Below are positions 8,821-18,553 of a DNA stretch of 64,000 bases, piece by piece (position 1 is the stretch's first letter; each line of letters begins with the position of its first letter). Origin of the DNA: Arenibaculum pallidiluteum. GTDB lineage: Bacteria > Pseudomonadota > Alphaproteobacteria > Azospirillales > Azospirillaceae. A model generated the notes under the pieces. The model searched no databases. It saw only the letters and a program-made list of their open reading frames with translations, and was not told where the DNA came from. The position numbers were made by a program, and so were the translations under genes. The DNA lies in contig NZ_JAFIQU010000004.1 of assembly GCF_017355985.1 (NCBI RefSeq), positions 124,001 through 188,000 of the forward strand. The letters are read 5' to 3'.

Positions 8821-10272
8821 CTACTTTAACCCGCGGATTACCTGGATTTCCAGATCCCTGATCTTCTTGCGTAGGGTGTTGCGGTTCAGCCCCAGCATCT
8901 GGGCGGCCTTGATCTGGTTGCCCCGGGTCGCCTGCAGGCTCAGCGTGATCAGCGGCCGCTCGAACTCGCGCAGCACACGGTCGTAGAGCCCGGCCGCCGG
9001 GATACCGTCCTTGTGGGCCGCGAAATAGTCCTTGAGATGCCGCTCCACGGCAGCGGACAGGCCCTCGTTCTGGTGCTCCTCAATGACGGCGGGCTGGGGC
9101 GCGGCGTCGGCGAGCTCGCCCTCGATCACCTCGAGCCCGATCACCTCCTGGCTGTAGAGCGCCGCCAGGCGCCGCACCAGGTTCTCAAGCTCGCGCACGT
9201 TGCCGGGCCAGCGGTGGCGCTTCAGCCGGTCCATGGCGGCCTGGTCTATGCTCTTGCCGGGCAGGCCCTGGGACGCGGCCTGGGACAGGAAGTGGCGGAC
9301 CAGGGCCGGCACGTCCTCAGCCCGCTCGCGTAGCGGCGGCAGCCGGATCGGCACCACGTTGAGCCGATAGAAGAGATCCTCGCGGAAGAGGCCCTGGCGG
9401 ATCAGGGTGCGCAGGTCCCGGTGGGTCGCGGCGACAATCCGTACGTCGGTCTTGATGGGCGTGCGGCCGCCCACGGTCGTGTACTCGCCCTCCTGCAGGA
9501 CGCGCAGCAGCCGGGTCTGCGCCTCCAGCGGCATGTCGCCGATCTCGTCCAGGAACAGGGTCCCGCCCTGCGCCTGCTCGAACCGGCCGGTCGAGCGCGT
9601 CGTCGCGCCGGTGAAGGCGCCCTTCTCGTGCCCGAACAGCTCGGATTCGATGAGCTCGCGCGGGATCGCAGCCATGTTGATGGGCACGAAGGGCCCGTTG
9701 CGCCGCTTGCCGTAGTCGTGCAGCGCGCGGGCGATCAGCTCCTTTCCGGTTCCGGACTCGCCGGTAATCATCACCGTCAGGTCCGTGCCCATCAGCCGCG
9801 CAAGGACGCGGTAGATCTCCTGCATGGCCGGCGAGCGGCCGATCAGGGGCAGCCTTTCCTCGGGATCCTCCGCCTCGGCGGCGTCGCCGTTGGCGGGAAC
9901 GGGCCGCGACGCATTCAGCGCCCGCTCGACGACGCTCACGAGCTCCTTCAGATCGAAGGGCTTCGGCAGGTATTCGAACGCGCCGCGTTCGGCAGCCTTA
10001 ACGGCCGTCATCAGCGTGTTCTGCGCGCTCATCACGATCACGCGCAGCTCGGGACGGATCCGCTTGATGCGCGGGATCAGGTCGAGCCCGTTCTCGTCGG
10101 GCATCACCACGTCGGTGATCACGAGATCGCCCTGCCCGTCCTCGACCCAGCGCCAGAGCGTGGCGGCATTGCCGGTCGTGCGGACTTCGTGTCCGAGACG
10201 GATCAGAGCCTGGTTCAGGACCGTGCGGATGGCCCGGTCGTCGTCGGCCACGAGGATCGTCGAGGCCGGCAT
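8821..10272 (-). CDS. ntrC: NtrC, sigma-54-dependent nitrogen response regulator
   Basis: A 483-aa nitrogen regulator. Phosphorylated NtrC activates sigma-54 promoters for glutamine synthetase and other nitrogen-scavenging genes. The receiver domain has ADDD and the phosphoacceptor Asp in [12 protein letters not shown]. The AAA+ domain has Walker A GESGTGKE, an intact GAFTGA ([14 protein letters not shown]) and Walker [11 protein letters not shown]. The Fis-type helix-turn-helix at the C-terminus reads [21 protein letters not shown]. Start and stop overlap ntrB by one base (TGATG on the minus strand), which implies coupled synthesis of kinase and regulator. Confidence 0.98.
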   Translation of the reverse strand: MPASTILVADDDRAIRTVLNQALIRLGHEVRTTGNAATLWRWVEDGQGDLVITDVVMPDENGLDLIPRIKRIRPELRVIVMSAQNTLMTAVKAAERGAFEYLPKPFDLKELVSVVERALNASRPVPANGDAAEAEDPEERLPLIGRSPAMQEIYRVLARLMGTDLTVMITGESGTGKELIARALHDYGKRRNGPFVPINMAAIPRELIESELFGHEKGAFTGATTRSTGRFEQAQGGTLFLDEIGDMPLEAQTRLLRVLQEGEYTTVGGRTPIKTDVRIVAATHRDLRTLIRQGLFREDLFYRLNVVPIRLPPLRERAEDVPALVRHFLSQAASQGLPGKSIDQAAMDRLKRHRWPGNVRELENLVRRLAALYSQEVIGLEVIEGELADAAPQPAVIEEHQNEGLSAAVERHLKDYFAAHKDGIPAAGLYDRVLREFERPLITLSLQATRGNQIKAAQMLGLNRNTLRKKIRDLEIQVIRGLK

Positions 10273-11393
10273 CAGGGCTGTTCCTGCATTGTGTCGGCAT
10301 ACATCGGGAGTGAGACCTTGAAGACTGTGCGCCGCGGGTGGCTGTCGAAATCGATCACGCCGCCGTGGTCGCCGATGATCTTCGCCACCAATGCAAGACC
10401 CAGGCCGGTCCCGTTCCGCTTGGTCGTGATGAAGGCGTCGAACAGGTGCGGGCGGATGTCCTCGGGAATGCCCTCGCCGTTGTCCTGGACCAGAACCAGC
10501 AAGGGCAGGTGCATGCGGCTCTCGGCTCCCGCGACGGCCAGCCGCACGCCGTGCTGGTAGGCCGTCGTCAGCACGATCTCGCCGCCCTGCTCCGGAACGG
10601 CCTCTGCCGCATTTTTAAGCAGGTTGAGGAAGACCTGGACGAGCTGGTCCCGGTTGCCGAGCACCGGCGGCAGCGAGGGATCGTAGCGCTCGATGAAGCG
10701 GACGTGCCGCGCGAAGCCGTTCTGCGCGACCTTGCGGGCGTGTTCGAGCACGCTGTGGATGTTCACGGGCCCGCGCTCGATGGGCCGTCCGTCCGAGAAC
10801 ACCTCCATACGGTCGACCAGGGCGCGGATACGGTCGGCCTCGTCGATGATCAACCGCGTCAGCTCGCGGTCGTCCTCGCCCACCGCCTCGTCCAGGAGCT
10901 GGGCCGCGCCGCGGATGCCCGAGAGCGGGTTCTTCACCTCGTGCGCCAGCATCGCCGCCATGGCGGTCACCGAGCGGGCCGCACCCCGATGGGTGAGCTG
11001 GCTGTCGATCCGCCGCGCGATCGTGCGCTCCTGGAAGGAGATCACGACCGAGTCGGCGGGCTCGCCCAGCGGGGCCGCCGTCACGGTCAGGACGTGCTGG
11101 CCGGTGCGCGGCGTGTCGACCGCGACGCCGTATTCCGCCACGCTGCTGCCGGTCTCCCGCGCCTGGCGGAGCAGGAAGAAGATCGGGCTGTCGCCTGGTA
11201 GCAGGTCGAGAAGGCGCGTGCCCACCAGCGCGCTCGCGGAGGTGCCGAAGAACTCCTGCGCCTCCAGGTTCACGTACCGGATTTCGTCCTCGGGCCCGAC
11301 GACGACCACGGGATCCGGCAGCGCGTTCAGCACGGCGGTCGGATCCGCCTCGCTGCGCCCCTGCCGCCGGAGGAAGGTCACACCCTTCGCCAT
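10272..11393 (-). CDS. ntrB: NtrB, cytoplasmic nitrogen sensor kinase/phosphatase
   Basis: A 373-aa soluble histidine kinase and phosphatase that sets the phosphorylation state of NtrC according to PII (GlnB). The N-terminal PAS domain is about residues 22-130 ([20 protein letters not shown]). The HisKA phosphoacceptor is His in [19 protein letters not shown]. The HATPase domain has [17 protein letters not shown] and [13 protein letters not shown]. There are no membrane helices, unlike NtrY. Its start is one base beyond the dusB stop. dusB(nifR3)-ntrB-ntrC is the classic alphaproteobacterial operon. Confidence 0.98.
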   Translation of the reverse strand: MAKGVTFLRRQGRSEADPTAVLNALPDPVVVVGPEDEIRYVNLEAQEFFGTSASALVGTRLLDLLPGDSPIFFLLRQARETGSSVAEYGVAVDTPRTGQHVLTVTAAPLGEPADSVVISFQERTIARRIDSQLTHRGAARSVTAMAAMLAHEVKNPLSGIRGAAQLLDEAVGEDDRELTRLIIDEADRIRALVDRMEVFSDGRPIERGPVNIHSVLEHARKVAQNGFARHVRFIERYDPSLPPVLGNRDQLVQVFLNLLKNAAEAVPEQGGEIVLTTAYQHGVRLAVAGAESRMHLPLLVLVQDNGEGIPEDIRPHLFDAFITTKRNGTGLGLALVAKIIGDHGGVIDFDSHPRRTVFKVSLPMYADTMQEQP

Positions 11394-11394
11394 G

Positions 11395-12381
11395 TCAGGC
11401 CGCCTTCCTGTCGAGATGGGGTTCGTAGAAATCGCGCAGCCGCTGCCGGACCTCGGACGGATCCTCCAGCCGGTTCAGAACGTTCCTGAGCTCGGCCGAG
11501 CCCGGCAGTCCGCTCACGTACCAGGCCAGATGCTTACGCGCGTGGCGCACGCCGTGCTCCGTGCCGTAATGGCCCAGCATCGCGTCGTAGTGTCCGATCA
11601 TGGTCTCGAGCTGGATCGCCAGGGGCGGATCCGGCAGCCGCTCGCCGGTCCTGAGGAAGCGCATAACCTGCGCGAGGAACCACGGGCGCCCGTAGGCGCC
11701 GCGCCCGATCATCACCCCGTCCGCCCCCGATTCCGCGAGGCACGCCGCGGCATCGTCGAGGGACTGGATGTCGCCGTTCGCGACCAGCGGCAGGTCCACC
11801 GCCTCGCGTACCGTCCGGATCGCCCGCCAGTCGGCGCGGCCTCCGTAGAACTGCTCGCGCGTGCGGCCATGGACCGTCAGCATGCGGATGCCGGCCTCGC
11901 GCGCGATCCGCGCGATGGCGGGCGCGTTCCGGCTCGCGTCGTCCCAGCCCAGACGCATCTTCAGGGTCACGGGAACCGAGACAGCCTTCACCGTGGCCTC
12001 GAGGATCCGCCCGGCCAGGGCCTCGTCGCGCATCAGGGCCGAGCCGGCATGCCCGTTCACGACCTTCTTCACGGGGCAGCCGAAGTTGATGTCGATGATC
12101 GCGGCGCCTCGCGCCTCGTTCAGCCGCGCCGCCTCGGCCATGACGTCCGGCTCGCAGCCGGCGAGCTGCACCGCCATCGGCGCCTCCTCGACGCAGCTCG
12201 TCGACATCTTCAGCGTCTCGCGGTGGGCGCGGATCATCTGCTGGCTGGCGATCATCTCAGAGACCACCAGACCGGCGCCAAAGCGCTTCACAAGCCGCCG
12301 GAACGGCATGTCCGTGACACCCGACATAGGCGCCAGAATTACCGGGTCATCCAGCTTCACCGGCCCGATCGCAATGCCCAT
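11395..12381 (-). CDS. dusB: tRNA-dihydrouridine synthase DusB (NifR3)
   Basis: An FMN-dependent enzyme that reduces uridine to dihydrouridine in the tRNA D-loop. The 328-aa TIM barrel opens with [15 protein letters not shown]. It has the catalytic-cysteine segment [12 protein letters not shown] (Cys near 102), the tRNA and flavin contacts [22 protein letters not shown] and VANGDI, and the FMN phosphate loop [11 protein letters not shown]. Length is normal. It is the first gene of the dusB-ntrBC-ntrYX run; the 97-bp AT-rich gap upstream probably holds the operon promoter. AGAAGG lies about 12 bases before the ATG, a rather long spacing. Confidence 0.97.
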   Translation of the reverse strand: MGIAIGPVKLDDPVILAPMSGVTDMPFRRLVKRFGAGLVVSEMIASQQMIRAHRETLKMSTSCVEEAPMAVQLAGCEPDVMAEAARLNEARGAAIIDINFGCPVKKVVNGHAGSALMRDEALAGRILEATVKAVSVPVTLKMRLGWDDASRNAPAIARIAREAGIRMLTVHGRTREQFYGGRADWRAIRTVREAVDLPLVANGDIQSLDDAAACLAESGADGVMIGRGAYGRPWFLAQVMRFLRTGERLPDPPLAIQLETMIGHYDAMLGHYGTEHGVRHARKHLAWYVSGLPGSAELRNVLNRLEDPSEVRQRLRDFYEPHLDRKAA

Positions 12382-12435
12382 CGATTAGGCACACCTTCTA
12401 TATGCATTATTTTTGGGCACGATAAGCGTGGAAAA

Positions 12436-12446
12436 TGCAATTTGCA
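12436..12446. promoter_or_regulatory. Small palindrome in the AT-rich dusB-ntrBC upstream region
   Basis: TGCAA-T-TTGCA is a perfect 11-base palindrome, 55 bp upstream of dusB, in a gap whose base composition (long A/T tracts around 12405-12460) contrasts with the GC-rich neighbours. A further TTGCA lies a few bases away (12454-12458). It could be an operator for autoregulation of the ntr operon. No strong -35/-10 pair was found, and the match to the NtrC site consensus (TGCACCA...TGGTGCA) is only partial. Confidence 0.35.
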
Positions 12447-12478
12447 ACCGAGTTTTGCAGCGCAATATCCCCTGCGGG

Positions 12479-13288
12479 TCAGCGCAACAACACGTCGGTG
12501 ACGAACTTCACGCCGGGATAGCCGAGCGTCAGCAGCAGGTATGCGAGCAGGACCAGGCGCCCGGCCCGACGCCCCCTGACGCCGCTTGCGGCATGGGCGG
12601 CCAGCAAGGCGCCGATGACCACGAACGCCGCGATCGAAAAGAGCGTTTTGTGGTCGAAGACAAGCAGGTGCCCGGTCTCGAAGCGCAGCACCGTCATGCC
12701 GGTCAGCAGGCCTGCGCCGAGCACCACCTCGGACGCGCTGAGCAGGCGCACCTGCAGCCGCTCCGCCTCCGCCAGCGGGGGAAGGCGTCGGGTCAGCGGC
12801 GTCGGCCTGCGCGCCTTCAGGGCACGTTCCTGAAGGAACCCGGCGAGAGCCGCGACGGCCGCGATGGTCAGCAGCGCGTAGGTCGTGACGGAGACAGCGA
12901 TGTGCAGGTCGATCCAGGGCTCCGGTGCTCCGCCGCGCAGGTTCTGCGGGGCCGGCGCCTGCCCGGTCGCGGCGGCCAGCAGGCCCAGCGCCGCGAGATA
13001 GGGCAGCAGCAGCGGCGCAAGGCGCCAGGACCATCGCGTCGCGAGGCACAGCACGGCGAAGATCGCAAGGCACACGGCGATGCTGATCCAGAGCGTCGCC
13101 GAGAGCCCGGTGCGCCAGCCGTTGCCCACCTGCCCCCAGACCCAGGCGCAGGGGCCGGCGAGGGCGAGGGCGAGCAGCGCCCAGAACTTGGCGTCCGCGC
13201 GTGCAGCCGAGCCGCGCAGCAGCGAGGCTGCGGCCGCAGGCAGCATCGCGATCAGGGCAGAGAGGCCGAAGACCAGGTTCTGGGCCAT
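12479..13288 (-). CDS. CcsA/YpjD-family cytochrome c assembly-like membrane protein
   Basis: A 269-aa polytopic inner-membrane protein with about eight predicted helices, the first being NLVFGLSALIAMLPAAAA and the last LVLLAYLLLTLGYPGVKF. The arrangement, and histidines near membrane faces (DLHIAVSVTTYAL, FETGHLLVFDHK, LAAHAASG), fit the Cytochrome_c_asm (CcsA/YpjD) family, which handles heme in cytochrome c maturation. YpjD-type members have no firm function. The ATG at 13288 (MAQNLVFG) directly precedes the first helix; 21 further in-frame codons upstream are basic and unlikely. It is transcribed divergently from ispDF and ends 97 bp before dusB, so it may or may not share the ntr transcript. 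Confidence 0.8.
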   Translation of the reverse strand: MAQNLVFGLSALIAMLPAAAASLLRGSAARADAKFWALLALALAGPCAWVWGQVGNGWRTGLSATLWISIAVCLAIFAVLCLATRWSWRLAPLLLPYLAALGLLAAATGQAPAPQNLRGGAPEPWIDLHIAVSVTTYALLTIAAVAALAGFLQERALKARRPTPLTRRLPPLAEAERLQVRLLSASEVVLGAGLLTGMTVLRFETGHLLVFDHKTLFSIAAFVVIGALLAAHAASGVRGRRAGRLVLLAYLLLTLGYPGVKFVTDVLLR

Positions 13289-13377
13289 GCGCAGGACTTT
13301 CCGATGGCGTCGCGTCAGGCTAGGCTCGCGCCGCCCGCCGTCAAGCGGCATCTCGAACGGACGGATCCATCCCCATC

Positions 13378-14541
13378 ATGTCTTCCTGCTGCGCGCTCAT
13401 CGTCGCCGGCGGGCGCGGCGAACGCTTCGGCGGCCAGCGACCGAAGCAGTACCTTGACCTCGGCGGCGTTCCGGTCCTGCGCCGCAGCGTGCTCGCCTTT
13501 CTCCGCCACCCCGCCGTCGACGGGGTGCTGGTGGCGATCCGGCCCGAGCACCGGGCACTTTACGACGAGGCCGTCGCCGGACTCGCCCTGCCGGAGCCGG
13601 TGGAAGGCGGCGCGGAACGTCAGGACAGCGTTCGCGCAGGGCTGGAGGCGCTGGCCGCCGGGCCCTCCCCTCCGGACTTCGTCCTGATCCACGACGCCGC
13701 CCGGCCGCTGGTGGATGCCGGCACCATCGGCCGCGTGCGCGCGGCGCTCGACGAGGCTCCCGGTGCGATCGCCGCCGAGCCGGTGATCGACACGCTGAAG
13801 CGAGCCGAGGACGGGCGCTGCGCCGGTACCATCGACCGGACGGGCCTGTGGCGCGCTCAGACGCCGCAGGGCTTCCGCTTCCGGGAGATCCTGGCGGCGC
13901 ACCGCAAGGCCGTCGGCCTGCGGCTGACCGACGATGCGGCGGTGGCCGAGCGGGCCGGCCTCGCCGTACGGATCGTGCCCGGCCATCGGGACAACCTGAA
14001 AGTGACGACCAACGACGACCTCGCCCATGCGGCACTGCTGGCCGACGGGGCGCTGACCGACATCCGCACGGGCACGGGATTCGACGTGCACCGTTTCGGC
14101 CCCGGAAGCCACGCCATGCTCTGCGGCGTAGCCGTGCCCCATGACCGCGGGCTCGAGGGACATTCCGATGCCGATGTGGGACTGCACGCACTGACCGACG
14201 CGATCCTGGGCGCGATCGGCGCAGGCGACATCGGCAGCCATTTCCCGCCCTCGGACCCGCAATGGAAGGGTGCCGACAGCGCGCGCTTCCTCGTCCACGC
14301 TGTAGAGCTCGTGCACGCCCGTCGCGGCCGCATCGCCCATGCCGACGTCACGCTGATCTGCGAACGCCCGAAGATCGGCCCCCACCGCGAGGCCATGGTG
14401 GCTCGCATGGCCGGGCTGCTCGGCATCGCGCCGGACCGCGTCAGCGTGAAAGCCACGACCACGGAGCGCCTGGGCTTCACCGGCCGGGCCGAGGGGATCG
14501 CGGCCCAGGCCGTGTGTACCGTGCGCCTCCCTGCCTCCTGA
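13378..14541 (+). CDS. ispDF: Bifunctional IspD/IspF (MEP pathway of isoprenoid synthesis)
   Basis: A 387-aa fusion of two non-consecutive MEP pathway enzymes. Residues 1 to about 225 are IspD (CDP-ME synthase), with the nucleotide loop [26 protein letters not shown] and the [10 protein letters not shown] segment. Residues about 229-387 are IspF (MEcPP synthase), with [10 protein letters not shown] (metal-binding Asp-X-His), [21 protein letters not shown], and the C-terminal [18 protein letters not shown]. The IspDF fusion is typical of Alphaproteobacteria and Epsilonproteobacteria. dxr of the same pathway is at 52419-53588. pncC follows after a 9-bp gap. Confidence 0.97.
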   Translation: MSSCCALIVAGGRGERFGGQRPKQYLDLGGVPVLRRSVLAFLRHPAVDGVLVAIRPEHRALYDEAVAGLALPEPVEGGAERQDSVRAGLEALAAGPSPPDFVLIHDAARPLVDAGTIGRVRAALDEAPGAIAAEPVIDTLKRAEDGRCAGTIDRTGLWRAQTPQGFRFREILAAHRKAVGLRLTDDAAVAERAGLAVRIVPGHRDNLKVTTNDDLAHAALLADGALTDIRTGTGFDVHRFGPGSHAMLCGVAVPHDRGLEGHSDADVGLHALTDAILGAIGAGDIGSHFPPSDPQWKGADSARFLVHAVELVHARRGRIAHADVTLICERPKIGPHREAMVARMAGLLGIAPDRVSVKATTTERLGFTGRAEGIAAQAVCTVRLPAS

Positions 14542-14550
14542 GGATCCGCC

Positions 14551-15042
14551 ATGTCCCTGTTCCCGCCCCCTCTGACCGCCGATGCCGAGGCCCTGCTGGC
14601 GCGCTTCCGCGCGGCGGGGCTGCGGATCGCCACCGCCGAATCCTGCACGGGCGGCCTGATCGCTGGTTGCCTGACGGAGATCGCGGGCTCGTCCGACGTG
14701 GTGGAGCGCGGCTTCGTGACCTATTCCAACGAGGCCAAGGCGGAGCTGCTCGGGATCGATCCCTCGTTGATCGCGCGGCTGGGCGCCGTCAGCGCCGAGG
14801 TCGCGCGCGCGATGGTGGAAGGGGCGCTGGGTCGCTCGCGGGCCGATGCGGCGGTGGCGGTGACCGGGATCGCCGGCCCCGGCGGCGGCTCGGCCGCGAA
14901 GCCGGTCGGGCTCGTCCATTTCGCTGCGGCGCGCCGGGGGCGCGACCCCGTGCTGGAGCGCCACGTTTTCCAAGGCGACCGCGGCGAGGTGCGCCTCGCG
15001 ACCGTCGCGCGGGCGCTGGCGATGCTCGACGCGCTCGCTTGA
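14551..15042 (+). CDS. pncC: Nicotinamide-nucleotide amidase PncC (CinA C-terminal domain protein)
   Basis: A 163-aa single-domain CinA_C protein that deamidates nicotinamide mononucleotide back to nicotinate mononucleotide in the pyridine nucleotide salvage cycle. Diagnostic segments are TAESCTGGLIAG (about 31-42), GSSDVVERGFVTYSNEAK, AVTGIAGPGGGSA and KPVGLVHFA. The N-terminal MoCF-like domain of full-length CinA is absent, as in stand-alone PncC. It is downstream of ispDF by 9 bp and probably co-transcribed; the ispDF-cinA pair is common in this class. Confidence 0.92.
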   Translation: MSLFPPPLTADAEALLARFRAAGLRIATAESCTGGLIAGCLTEIAGSSDVVERGFVTYSNEAKAELLGIDPSLIARLGAVSAEVARAMVEGALGRSRADAAVAVTGIAGPGGGSAAKPVGLVHFAAARRGRDPVLERHVFQGDRGEVRLATVARALAMLDALA

Positions 15043-15123
15043 TCTTCGGGACAGGTCGAGGCGCAGGAACCCGCCACCAGCCATCCCTGTTTGCAGGCAC
15101 CACCGCCGCACGGGGATGAAGCC

Positions 15124-15513
15124 ATGGACGACCGCGAGGATCGGATCCGCCAGCGCGCCTACGAGATCTGGGAGAAGGAGGGCCGGCCGGAAGGGCGCCA
15201 CGACCAGCACTGGTCGCAGGCCGAGACCGAGGACCGTCCCTCCGGCGACATGCCTCCGGACGACATGCCTGCCCCGGGCGGCATTCCCAGCCGCGATGAT
15301 CTGCGCCGGGGCGACCGGCTCGACACCGCCGCGGACCGCGCCCGCGACGCCGTGTCCGAGACGGCCCCGGAGGGTGCGGCGGGCGAATCCCCCGATGGCC
15401 TCGGCACCCGGATCGGAACCAACGTCGCCGAGGCGCAGAACATGGAAGGCAGCAGCCCGAACTACGGGGAGAACCTGGACTACGTGCCCGACGACCGCGC
15501 AGACAGGGGCTGA
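15124..15513 (+). CDS. Small DUF2934 protein
   Basis: A 129-aa soluble, very acidic and hydrophilic protein. Residues about 4-33 (EDRIRQRAYEIWEKEGRPEG, then HDQHW) match the DUF2934 family, a short domain of unknown role abundant in Alphaproteobacteria and often repeated or found in stress-related loci. The rest is low-complexity, rich in Asp, Pro and Gly (PSGDMPPDDMPAPGG), and probably disordered. The start is the ATG at 15124; an ORF extension to 15091 lacks the domain. It lies 81 bp after pncC and converges on ratA. Function unknown. Confidence 0.75.
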   Translation: MDDREDRIRQRAYEIWEKEGRPEGRHDQHWSQAETEDRPSGDMPPDDMPAPGGIPSRDDLRRGDRLDTAADRARDAVSETAPEGAAGESPDGLGTRIGTNVAEAQNMEGSSPNYGENLDYVPDDRADRG

Positions 15514-15539
15514 GAGGCGGGGCGCGACGCGCCCCGCGC

Positions 15540-16004
15540 CTACTGGGAGGCGGCGCGGGCCTCGACCGGAGCGGTGCCCGGCCCGTAAAGCTGGTGCGCG
15601 CGGGTCTCGAAGGCGGCGACCATGCGGCGCACGGCCTCGTTGAACAGGACGCCCATGATCTTCTGCAGGACGACCGAGCGGAACTCGAAGTCCACGCAGA
15701 AGTCGATCACGCAGCCTTCGGGGTGCGGCACGAAGATCCAGTGGTTGTTGAGATAACGGAATGGTCCCTCGACGTAGGAGACGTCGATCCGTCCCTCGTT
15801 CAGCTCGACCCGTGAGGTGAAGCGCTCGCGGACCATCTTGAAGCCTATGATCAGATCCGCGAAGACGACGTTGCCTTCCCGTCGGCGGATCCGCGAGGCA
15901 AGGCACCACGGCAGGAACTGCGGGTACTTCTCGACATCGGCCACCAGCGCGTAGAGCTGCTCCGGCGTGTAGGGCAGGACCTTCTTCTCGGCATGCGTCG
16001 GCAT
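15540..16004 (-). CDS. ratA: RatA/Coq10-family START-like protein
   Basis: A 154-aa protein of the polyketide cyclase / START (SRPBCC) fold. The N-terminal PYTPEQLYALVADVEKYPQF and WC segment, and the middle YVEGPFRYLNNHWIF, match the RatA/Coq10 family. Members bind ubiquinone or lipid (Coq10) or, in E. coli, inhibit 70S assembly (RatA toxin). In Alphaproteobacteria the gene commonly follows lipA and is more likely Coq10-like than a toxin; no partner antitoxin gene is present here. It lies 49 bp downstream of lipA on the same strand. Confidence 0.85.
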   Translation of the reverse strand: MPTHAEKKVLPYTPEQLYALVADVEKYPQFLPWCLASRIRRREGNVVFADLIIGFKMVRERFTSRVELNEGRIDVSYVEGPFRYLNNHWIFVPHPEGCVIDFCVDFEFRSVVLQKIMGVLFNEAVRRMVAAFETRAHQLYGPGTAPVEARAASQ

Positions 16005-16053
16005 CGGCTTCCTCGCGGACCGGCGGCCGGCCGGCCTCTTTCCCCTCTGTCCC

Positions 16054-17013
16054 TCAGCGCGCGGCCTGCTGCGCCAGATGCGTCTCGCGGGCCGCCTTCA
16101 GCCGCTGGAAATCGGCCCCTGCGTGATAGGACGAGCGGGTCAGCGGCGACGACGACACCATGTGGAAACCCTTGCCGCGCGCGATCGTCGCATAGCTCGC
16201 GAACTCGTCGGGCGTGACGAACCGGTCGACCGCCGCGTGCTTGGGCGTCGGCTGGAGATACTGGCCGATGGTAAGGAAATCGACATCGGCGGCGCGCATG
16301 TCGTCCATCACCTGGTGGATCTCCTCCCGGGTCTCGCCCAGGCCGACCATCAGGCCCGACTTGGTGAAGATGGACGGGTCGAGCTCCTTCACCCGCGCCA
16401 GAAGGTTCAGCGAGGTGAAATAGCGCGCGCCGGGCCTGATCGACGGGTAGAGCCGCGGAACCGTCTCGAGATTGTGGTTGAACACGTCCGGCCGTGCCGC
16501 GACGACATGCTCGACCGCGCCGTCCTTGCGCATGAAGTCAGGAGTCAGGATCTCGATCGTGGTCTGGGGCGAGCGCTCCCGGATGGCCCGGATCGTCCGG
16601 GCGAAATGGCCCGCCCCGCCATCGGCGAGATCGTCCCGGTCCACCGAGGTGATCACCACATGCTCGAGCGCAAGCGTCGCCACGGCGTCGGCCACGTTGT
16701 CGGGCTCGTGCGGGTCGAGCAGGTCAGGCCGTCCCGTCGCGACGTTGCAGAAGGCGCAAGCGCGGGTGCACACGGCGCCCAGGATCATGAAGGTCGCGTG
16801 CTTGCGCTTCCAGCACTCGCCGATGTTCGGGCAGGCCGCCTCCTCGCACACGGTGTTCAGCTTCAGCCCGCGCATCAGGCGGCGCGTCTCGGCGTACTCG
16901 GCCGAGACCGGCGCCTTCACGCGGATCCAGTCGGGCTTGCGGAGCTGGACCGGATTGTCGGGACGGTGGGCCTTCTCGGGATGGCGGAGGCGGTCGGCGG
17001 GAACGATGGACAT
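16054..17013 (-). CDS. lipA: Lipoyl synthase LipA (radical SAM)
   Basis: Inserts two sulfurs into octanoyl-lysine on E2 and H proteins to make the lipoyl cofactor. The 319-aa protein carries both iron-sulfur motifs: the auxiliary cluster [12 protein letters not shown] (Cys56, Cys61, Cys67) and the radical-SAM cluster CTRACAFC (Cys82, Cys86, Cys89), plus the C-terminal RSSYHA serine ligand motif. The start is the ATG at 17013 (MSIVPADRL) with AAGG at suitable distance; the 30 upstream in-frame codons do not resemble LipA. Placement after lpd puts cofactor synthesis next to its consumer, the PDH complex. Confidence 0.97.
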   Translation of the reverse strand: MSIVPADRLRHPEKAHRPDNPVQLRKPDWIRVKAPVSAEYAETRRLMRGLKLNTVCEEAACPNIGECWKRKHATFMILGAVCTRACAFCNVATGRPDLLDPHEPDNVADAVATLALEHVVITSVDRDDLADGGAGHFARTIRAIRERSPQTTIEILTPDFMRKDGAVEHVVAARPDVFNHNLETVPRLYPSIRPGARYFTSLNLLARVKELDPSIFTKSGLMVGLGETREEIHQVMDDMRAADVDFLTIGQYLQPTPKHAAVDRFVTPDEFASYATIARGKGFHMVSSSPLTRSSYHAGADFQRLKAARETHLAQQAAR

Positions 17014-17136
17014 GAATTCGGACCTTCGCGCTGGATCGGGCGCGTCCGGAAGGGCGGGCCCGATGGGGCAGAGGTGCGCACCCCTGCCCCACTCGTCAAG
17101 CACCGCGTTGCCGCGGCAGCCGCCCGGGCGGGCGGC

Positions 17137-18531
17137 TCAGAAGTGGATAGCCCGTCCGTAGGCCGCCAGGACGGACTCGTGCATCATCTCCGAAAGGGTC
17201 GGGTGCGGGAACACCGTCTCCATCAGCTCGGCCTCGGTCGTCTCCATGGTCTTCGCGACCGTGTAGCCCTGGATCAGCTCCGTGACCTCGGCGCCGATCA
17301 TGTGCGCGCCCAGCAGCTCGCCGGTCTTGGCGTCGAAGATCGTCTTCACCAGGCCCTCGGGCTCGCCGAGCGCAATTGCCTTGCCGTTGCCGATGAAGGG
17401 GAAGCGGCCGACGCGGACCTCGTGGCCGAGCTCCTTGGCCTTCTTCTCCGTCAGGCCGACCGAGGCGACCTGCGGATGGCTGTAGGTGCAGCCCGGGATC
17501 TGGCGCGCATCGAGGGGATGCGGGTGCAGCCCGGCGATCCGCTCGACGCAGATCACCCCCTCGTGGCTGGCCTTGTGCGCGAGCCAGGGCGCCCCGGCGA
17601 CGTCGCCGATCGCGTAGACGCCGGGCTCGTCGGTCTCGAGCCACTCGTTGGTCACGATGTGGGTCTTCTCGACCTTCACCTTGGTGTTCTCGAGGCCGAG
17701 ATTCTCGACGTTGCCGACGATCCCGACGGCCAGGATCACCCGGTCGACGGTCACCGTCTCGGTCTTGCCGCCCGCCTCGAGCGTCGTGCTGACCTCGTCC
17801 GCGCCCTTCTTCAGGGCGCCGATCTTCGCCGAGGTCACGATGCGGATCCCCTGCTTCTCGAAGGCCTTGCGGGCCATCTCGGAGATCTCCTCGTCTTCCG
17901 CGGGCAGGATCCGGTCGACCACCTCGGCGACGATGACCTTGGAGCCCAGCGCCGCGTAGAAGCTCGCGAACTCGATGCCGATGGCGCCCGAGCCGATCAC
18001 CAGCAGGCGCTTCGGCATCACGTCCGGGGTCATCGCCTTCTTGTAGGTCCAGACCAGCTTCCCGTCCGCCTCCAGGCCCGGCAGCTCGCGCGCGCGGGCG
18101 CCGGTCGCCACGATGATGTGCTTGGACTGGTACTCGCCGAGCGCCTTGCCGCCGTTCGTCACCGCGACGCGGCCCTGGCCAAGCAGCCTGGCCTCGCCGT
18201 CGATCGTGGTGACCTTGTTCTTCTTCAGCAGGTGGCGCACGCCGCCGTTGAGCTGGCCCGCGACCTTCCGCGAGCGCTGGACGACCTTCTCCAGGTCGAA
18301 GCTCCAGCCCTGGGTCGAGAGGCCGTAGTCGCCGGCATGCTGGAAGGTGCGCGCCACGTCCGCGGTTCGGAGCAGGGCCTTGGTCGGGATGCAGCCCCAG
18401 TTGAGGCAGATCCCGCCCAGGTGCTCGCGCTCGATGCAGGCCGTCTTCAGCCCGAGCTGGGCTGCCCGAATGGCGGCGACGTACCCGCCGGGGCCGCCGC
18501 CGATCACGATCACGTCGAACTGTTCAGCCAC
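17137..18531 (-). CDS. lpd: Dihydrolipoyl dehydrogenase (E3)
   Basis: Flavoprotein that reoxidises dihydrolipoyl groups of the PDH E2 core with NAD+. The 464-aa product has the FAD dinucleotide fold VIVIGGGPGGYVAAI, the redox disulfide GGICLNWGC (Cys42, Cys47), the NAD-binding LLVIGSGAIGIEFAS, the FAD motif VYAIGDVAGAP, and the interface HPTLSEMMHE with the catalytic His. The start is a GTG at 18531 with GGAGGA eight bases upstream; a longer open frame to 18615 has no family similarity. It lies 22 bp after pdhC. Confidence 0.97.
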   Translation of the reverse strand: MAEQFDVIVIGGGPGGYVAAIRAAQLGLKTACIEREHLGGICLNWGCIPTKALLRTADVARTFQHAGDYGLSTQGWSFDLEKVVQRSRKVAGQLNGGVRHLLKKNKVTTIDGEARLLGQGRVAVTNGGKALGEYQSKHIIVATGARARELPGLEADGKLVWTYKKAMTPDVMPKRLLVIGSGAIGIEFASFYAALGSKVIVAEVVDRILPAEDEEISEMARKAFEKQGIRIVTSAKIGALKKGADEVSTTLEAGGKTETVTVDRVILAVGIVGNVENLGLENTKVKVEKTHIVTNEWLETDEPGVYAIGDVAGAPWLAHKASHEGVICVERIAGLHPHPLDARQIPGCTYSHPQVASVGLTEKKAKELGHEVRVGRFPFIGNGKAIALGEPEGLVKTIFDAKTGELLGAHMIGAEVTELIQGYTVAKTMETTEAELMETVFPHPTLSEMMHESVLAAYGRAIHF

Positions 18532-18553
18532 GTCGTTGTCCTCCGGGCCCGGG

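Noticed and set aside
12448..12478. Possible sigma-54 promoter upstream of dusB
   Set aside because: The TTGCA copies recall the -12 element but no GG at -24 spacing was found.
13315..15909. 864-codon minus-strand frame opposite ispDF-pncC-DUF2934
   Set aside because: Antisense to four well-supported features, no motif, composition of a shadow frame.
15540..16004. RatA as part of a toxin-antitoxin system
   Set aside because: No small partner gene; the lipA-linked alphaproteobacterial member is better explained as a Coq10-like lipid-binding protein.
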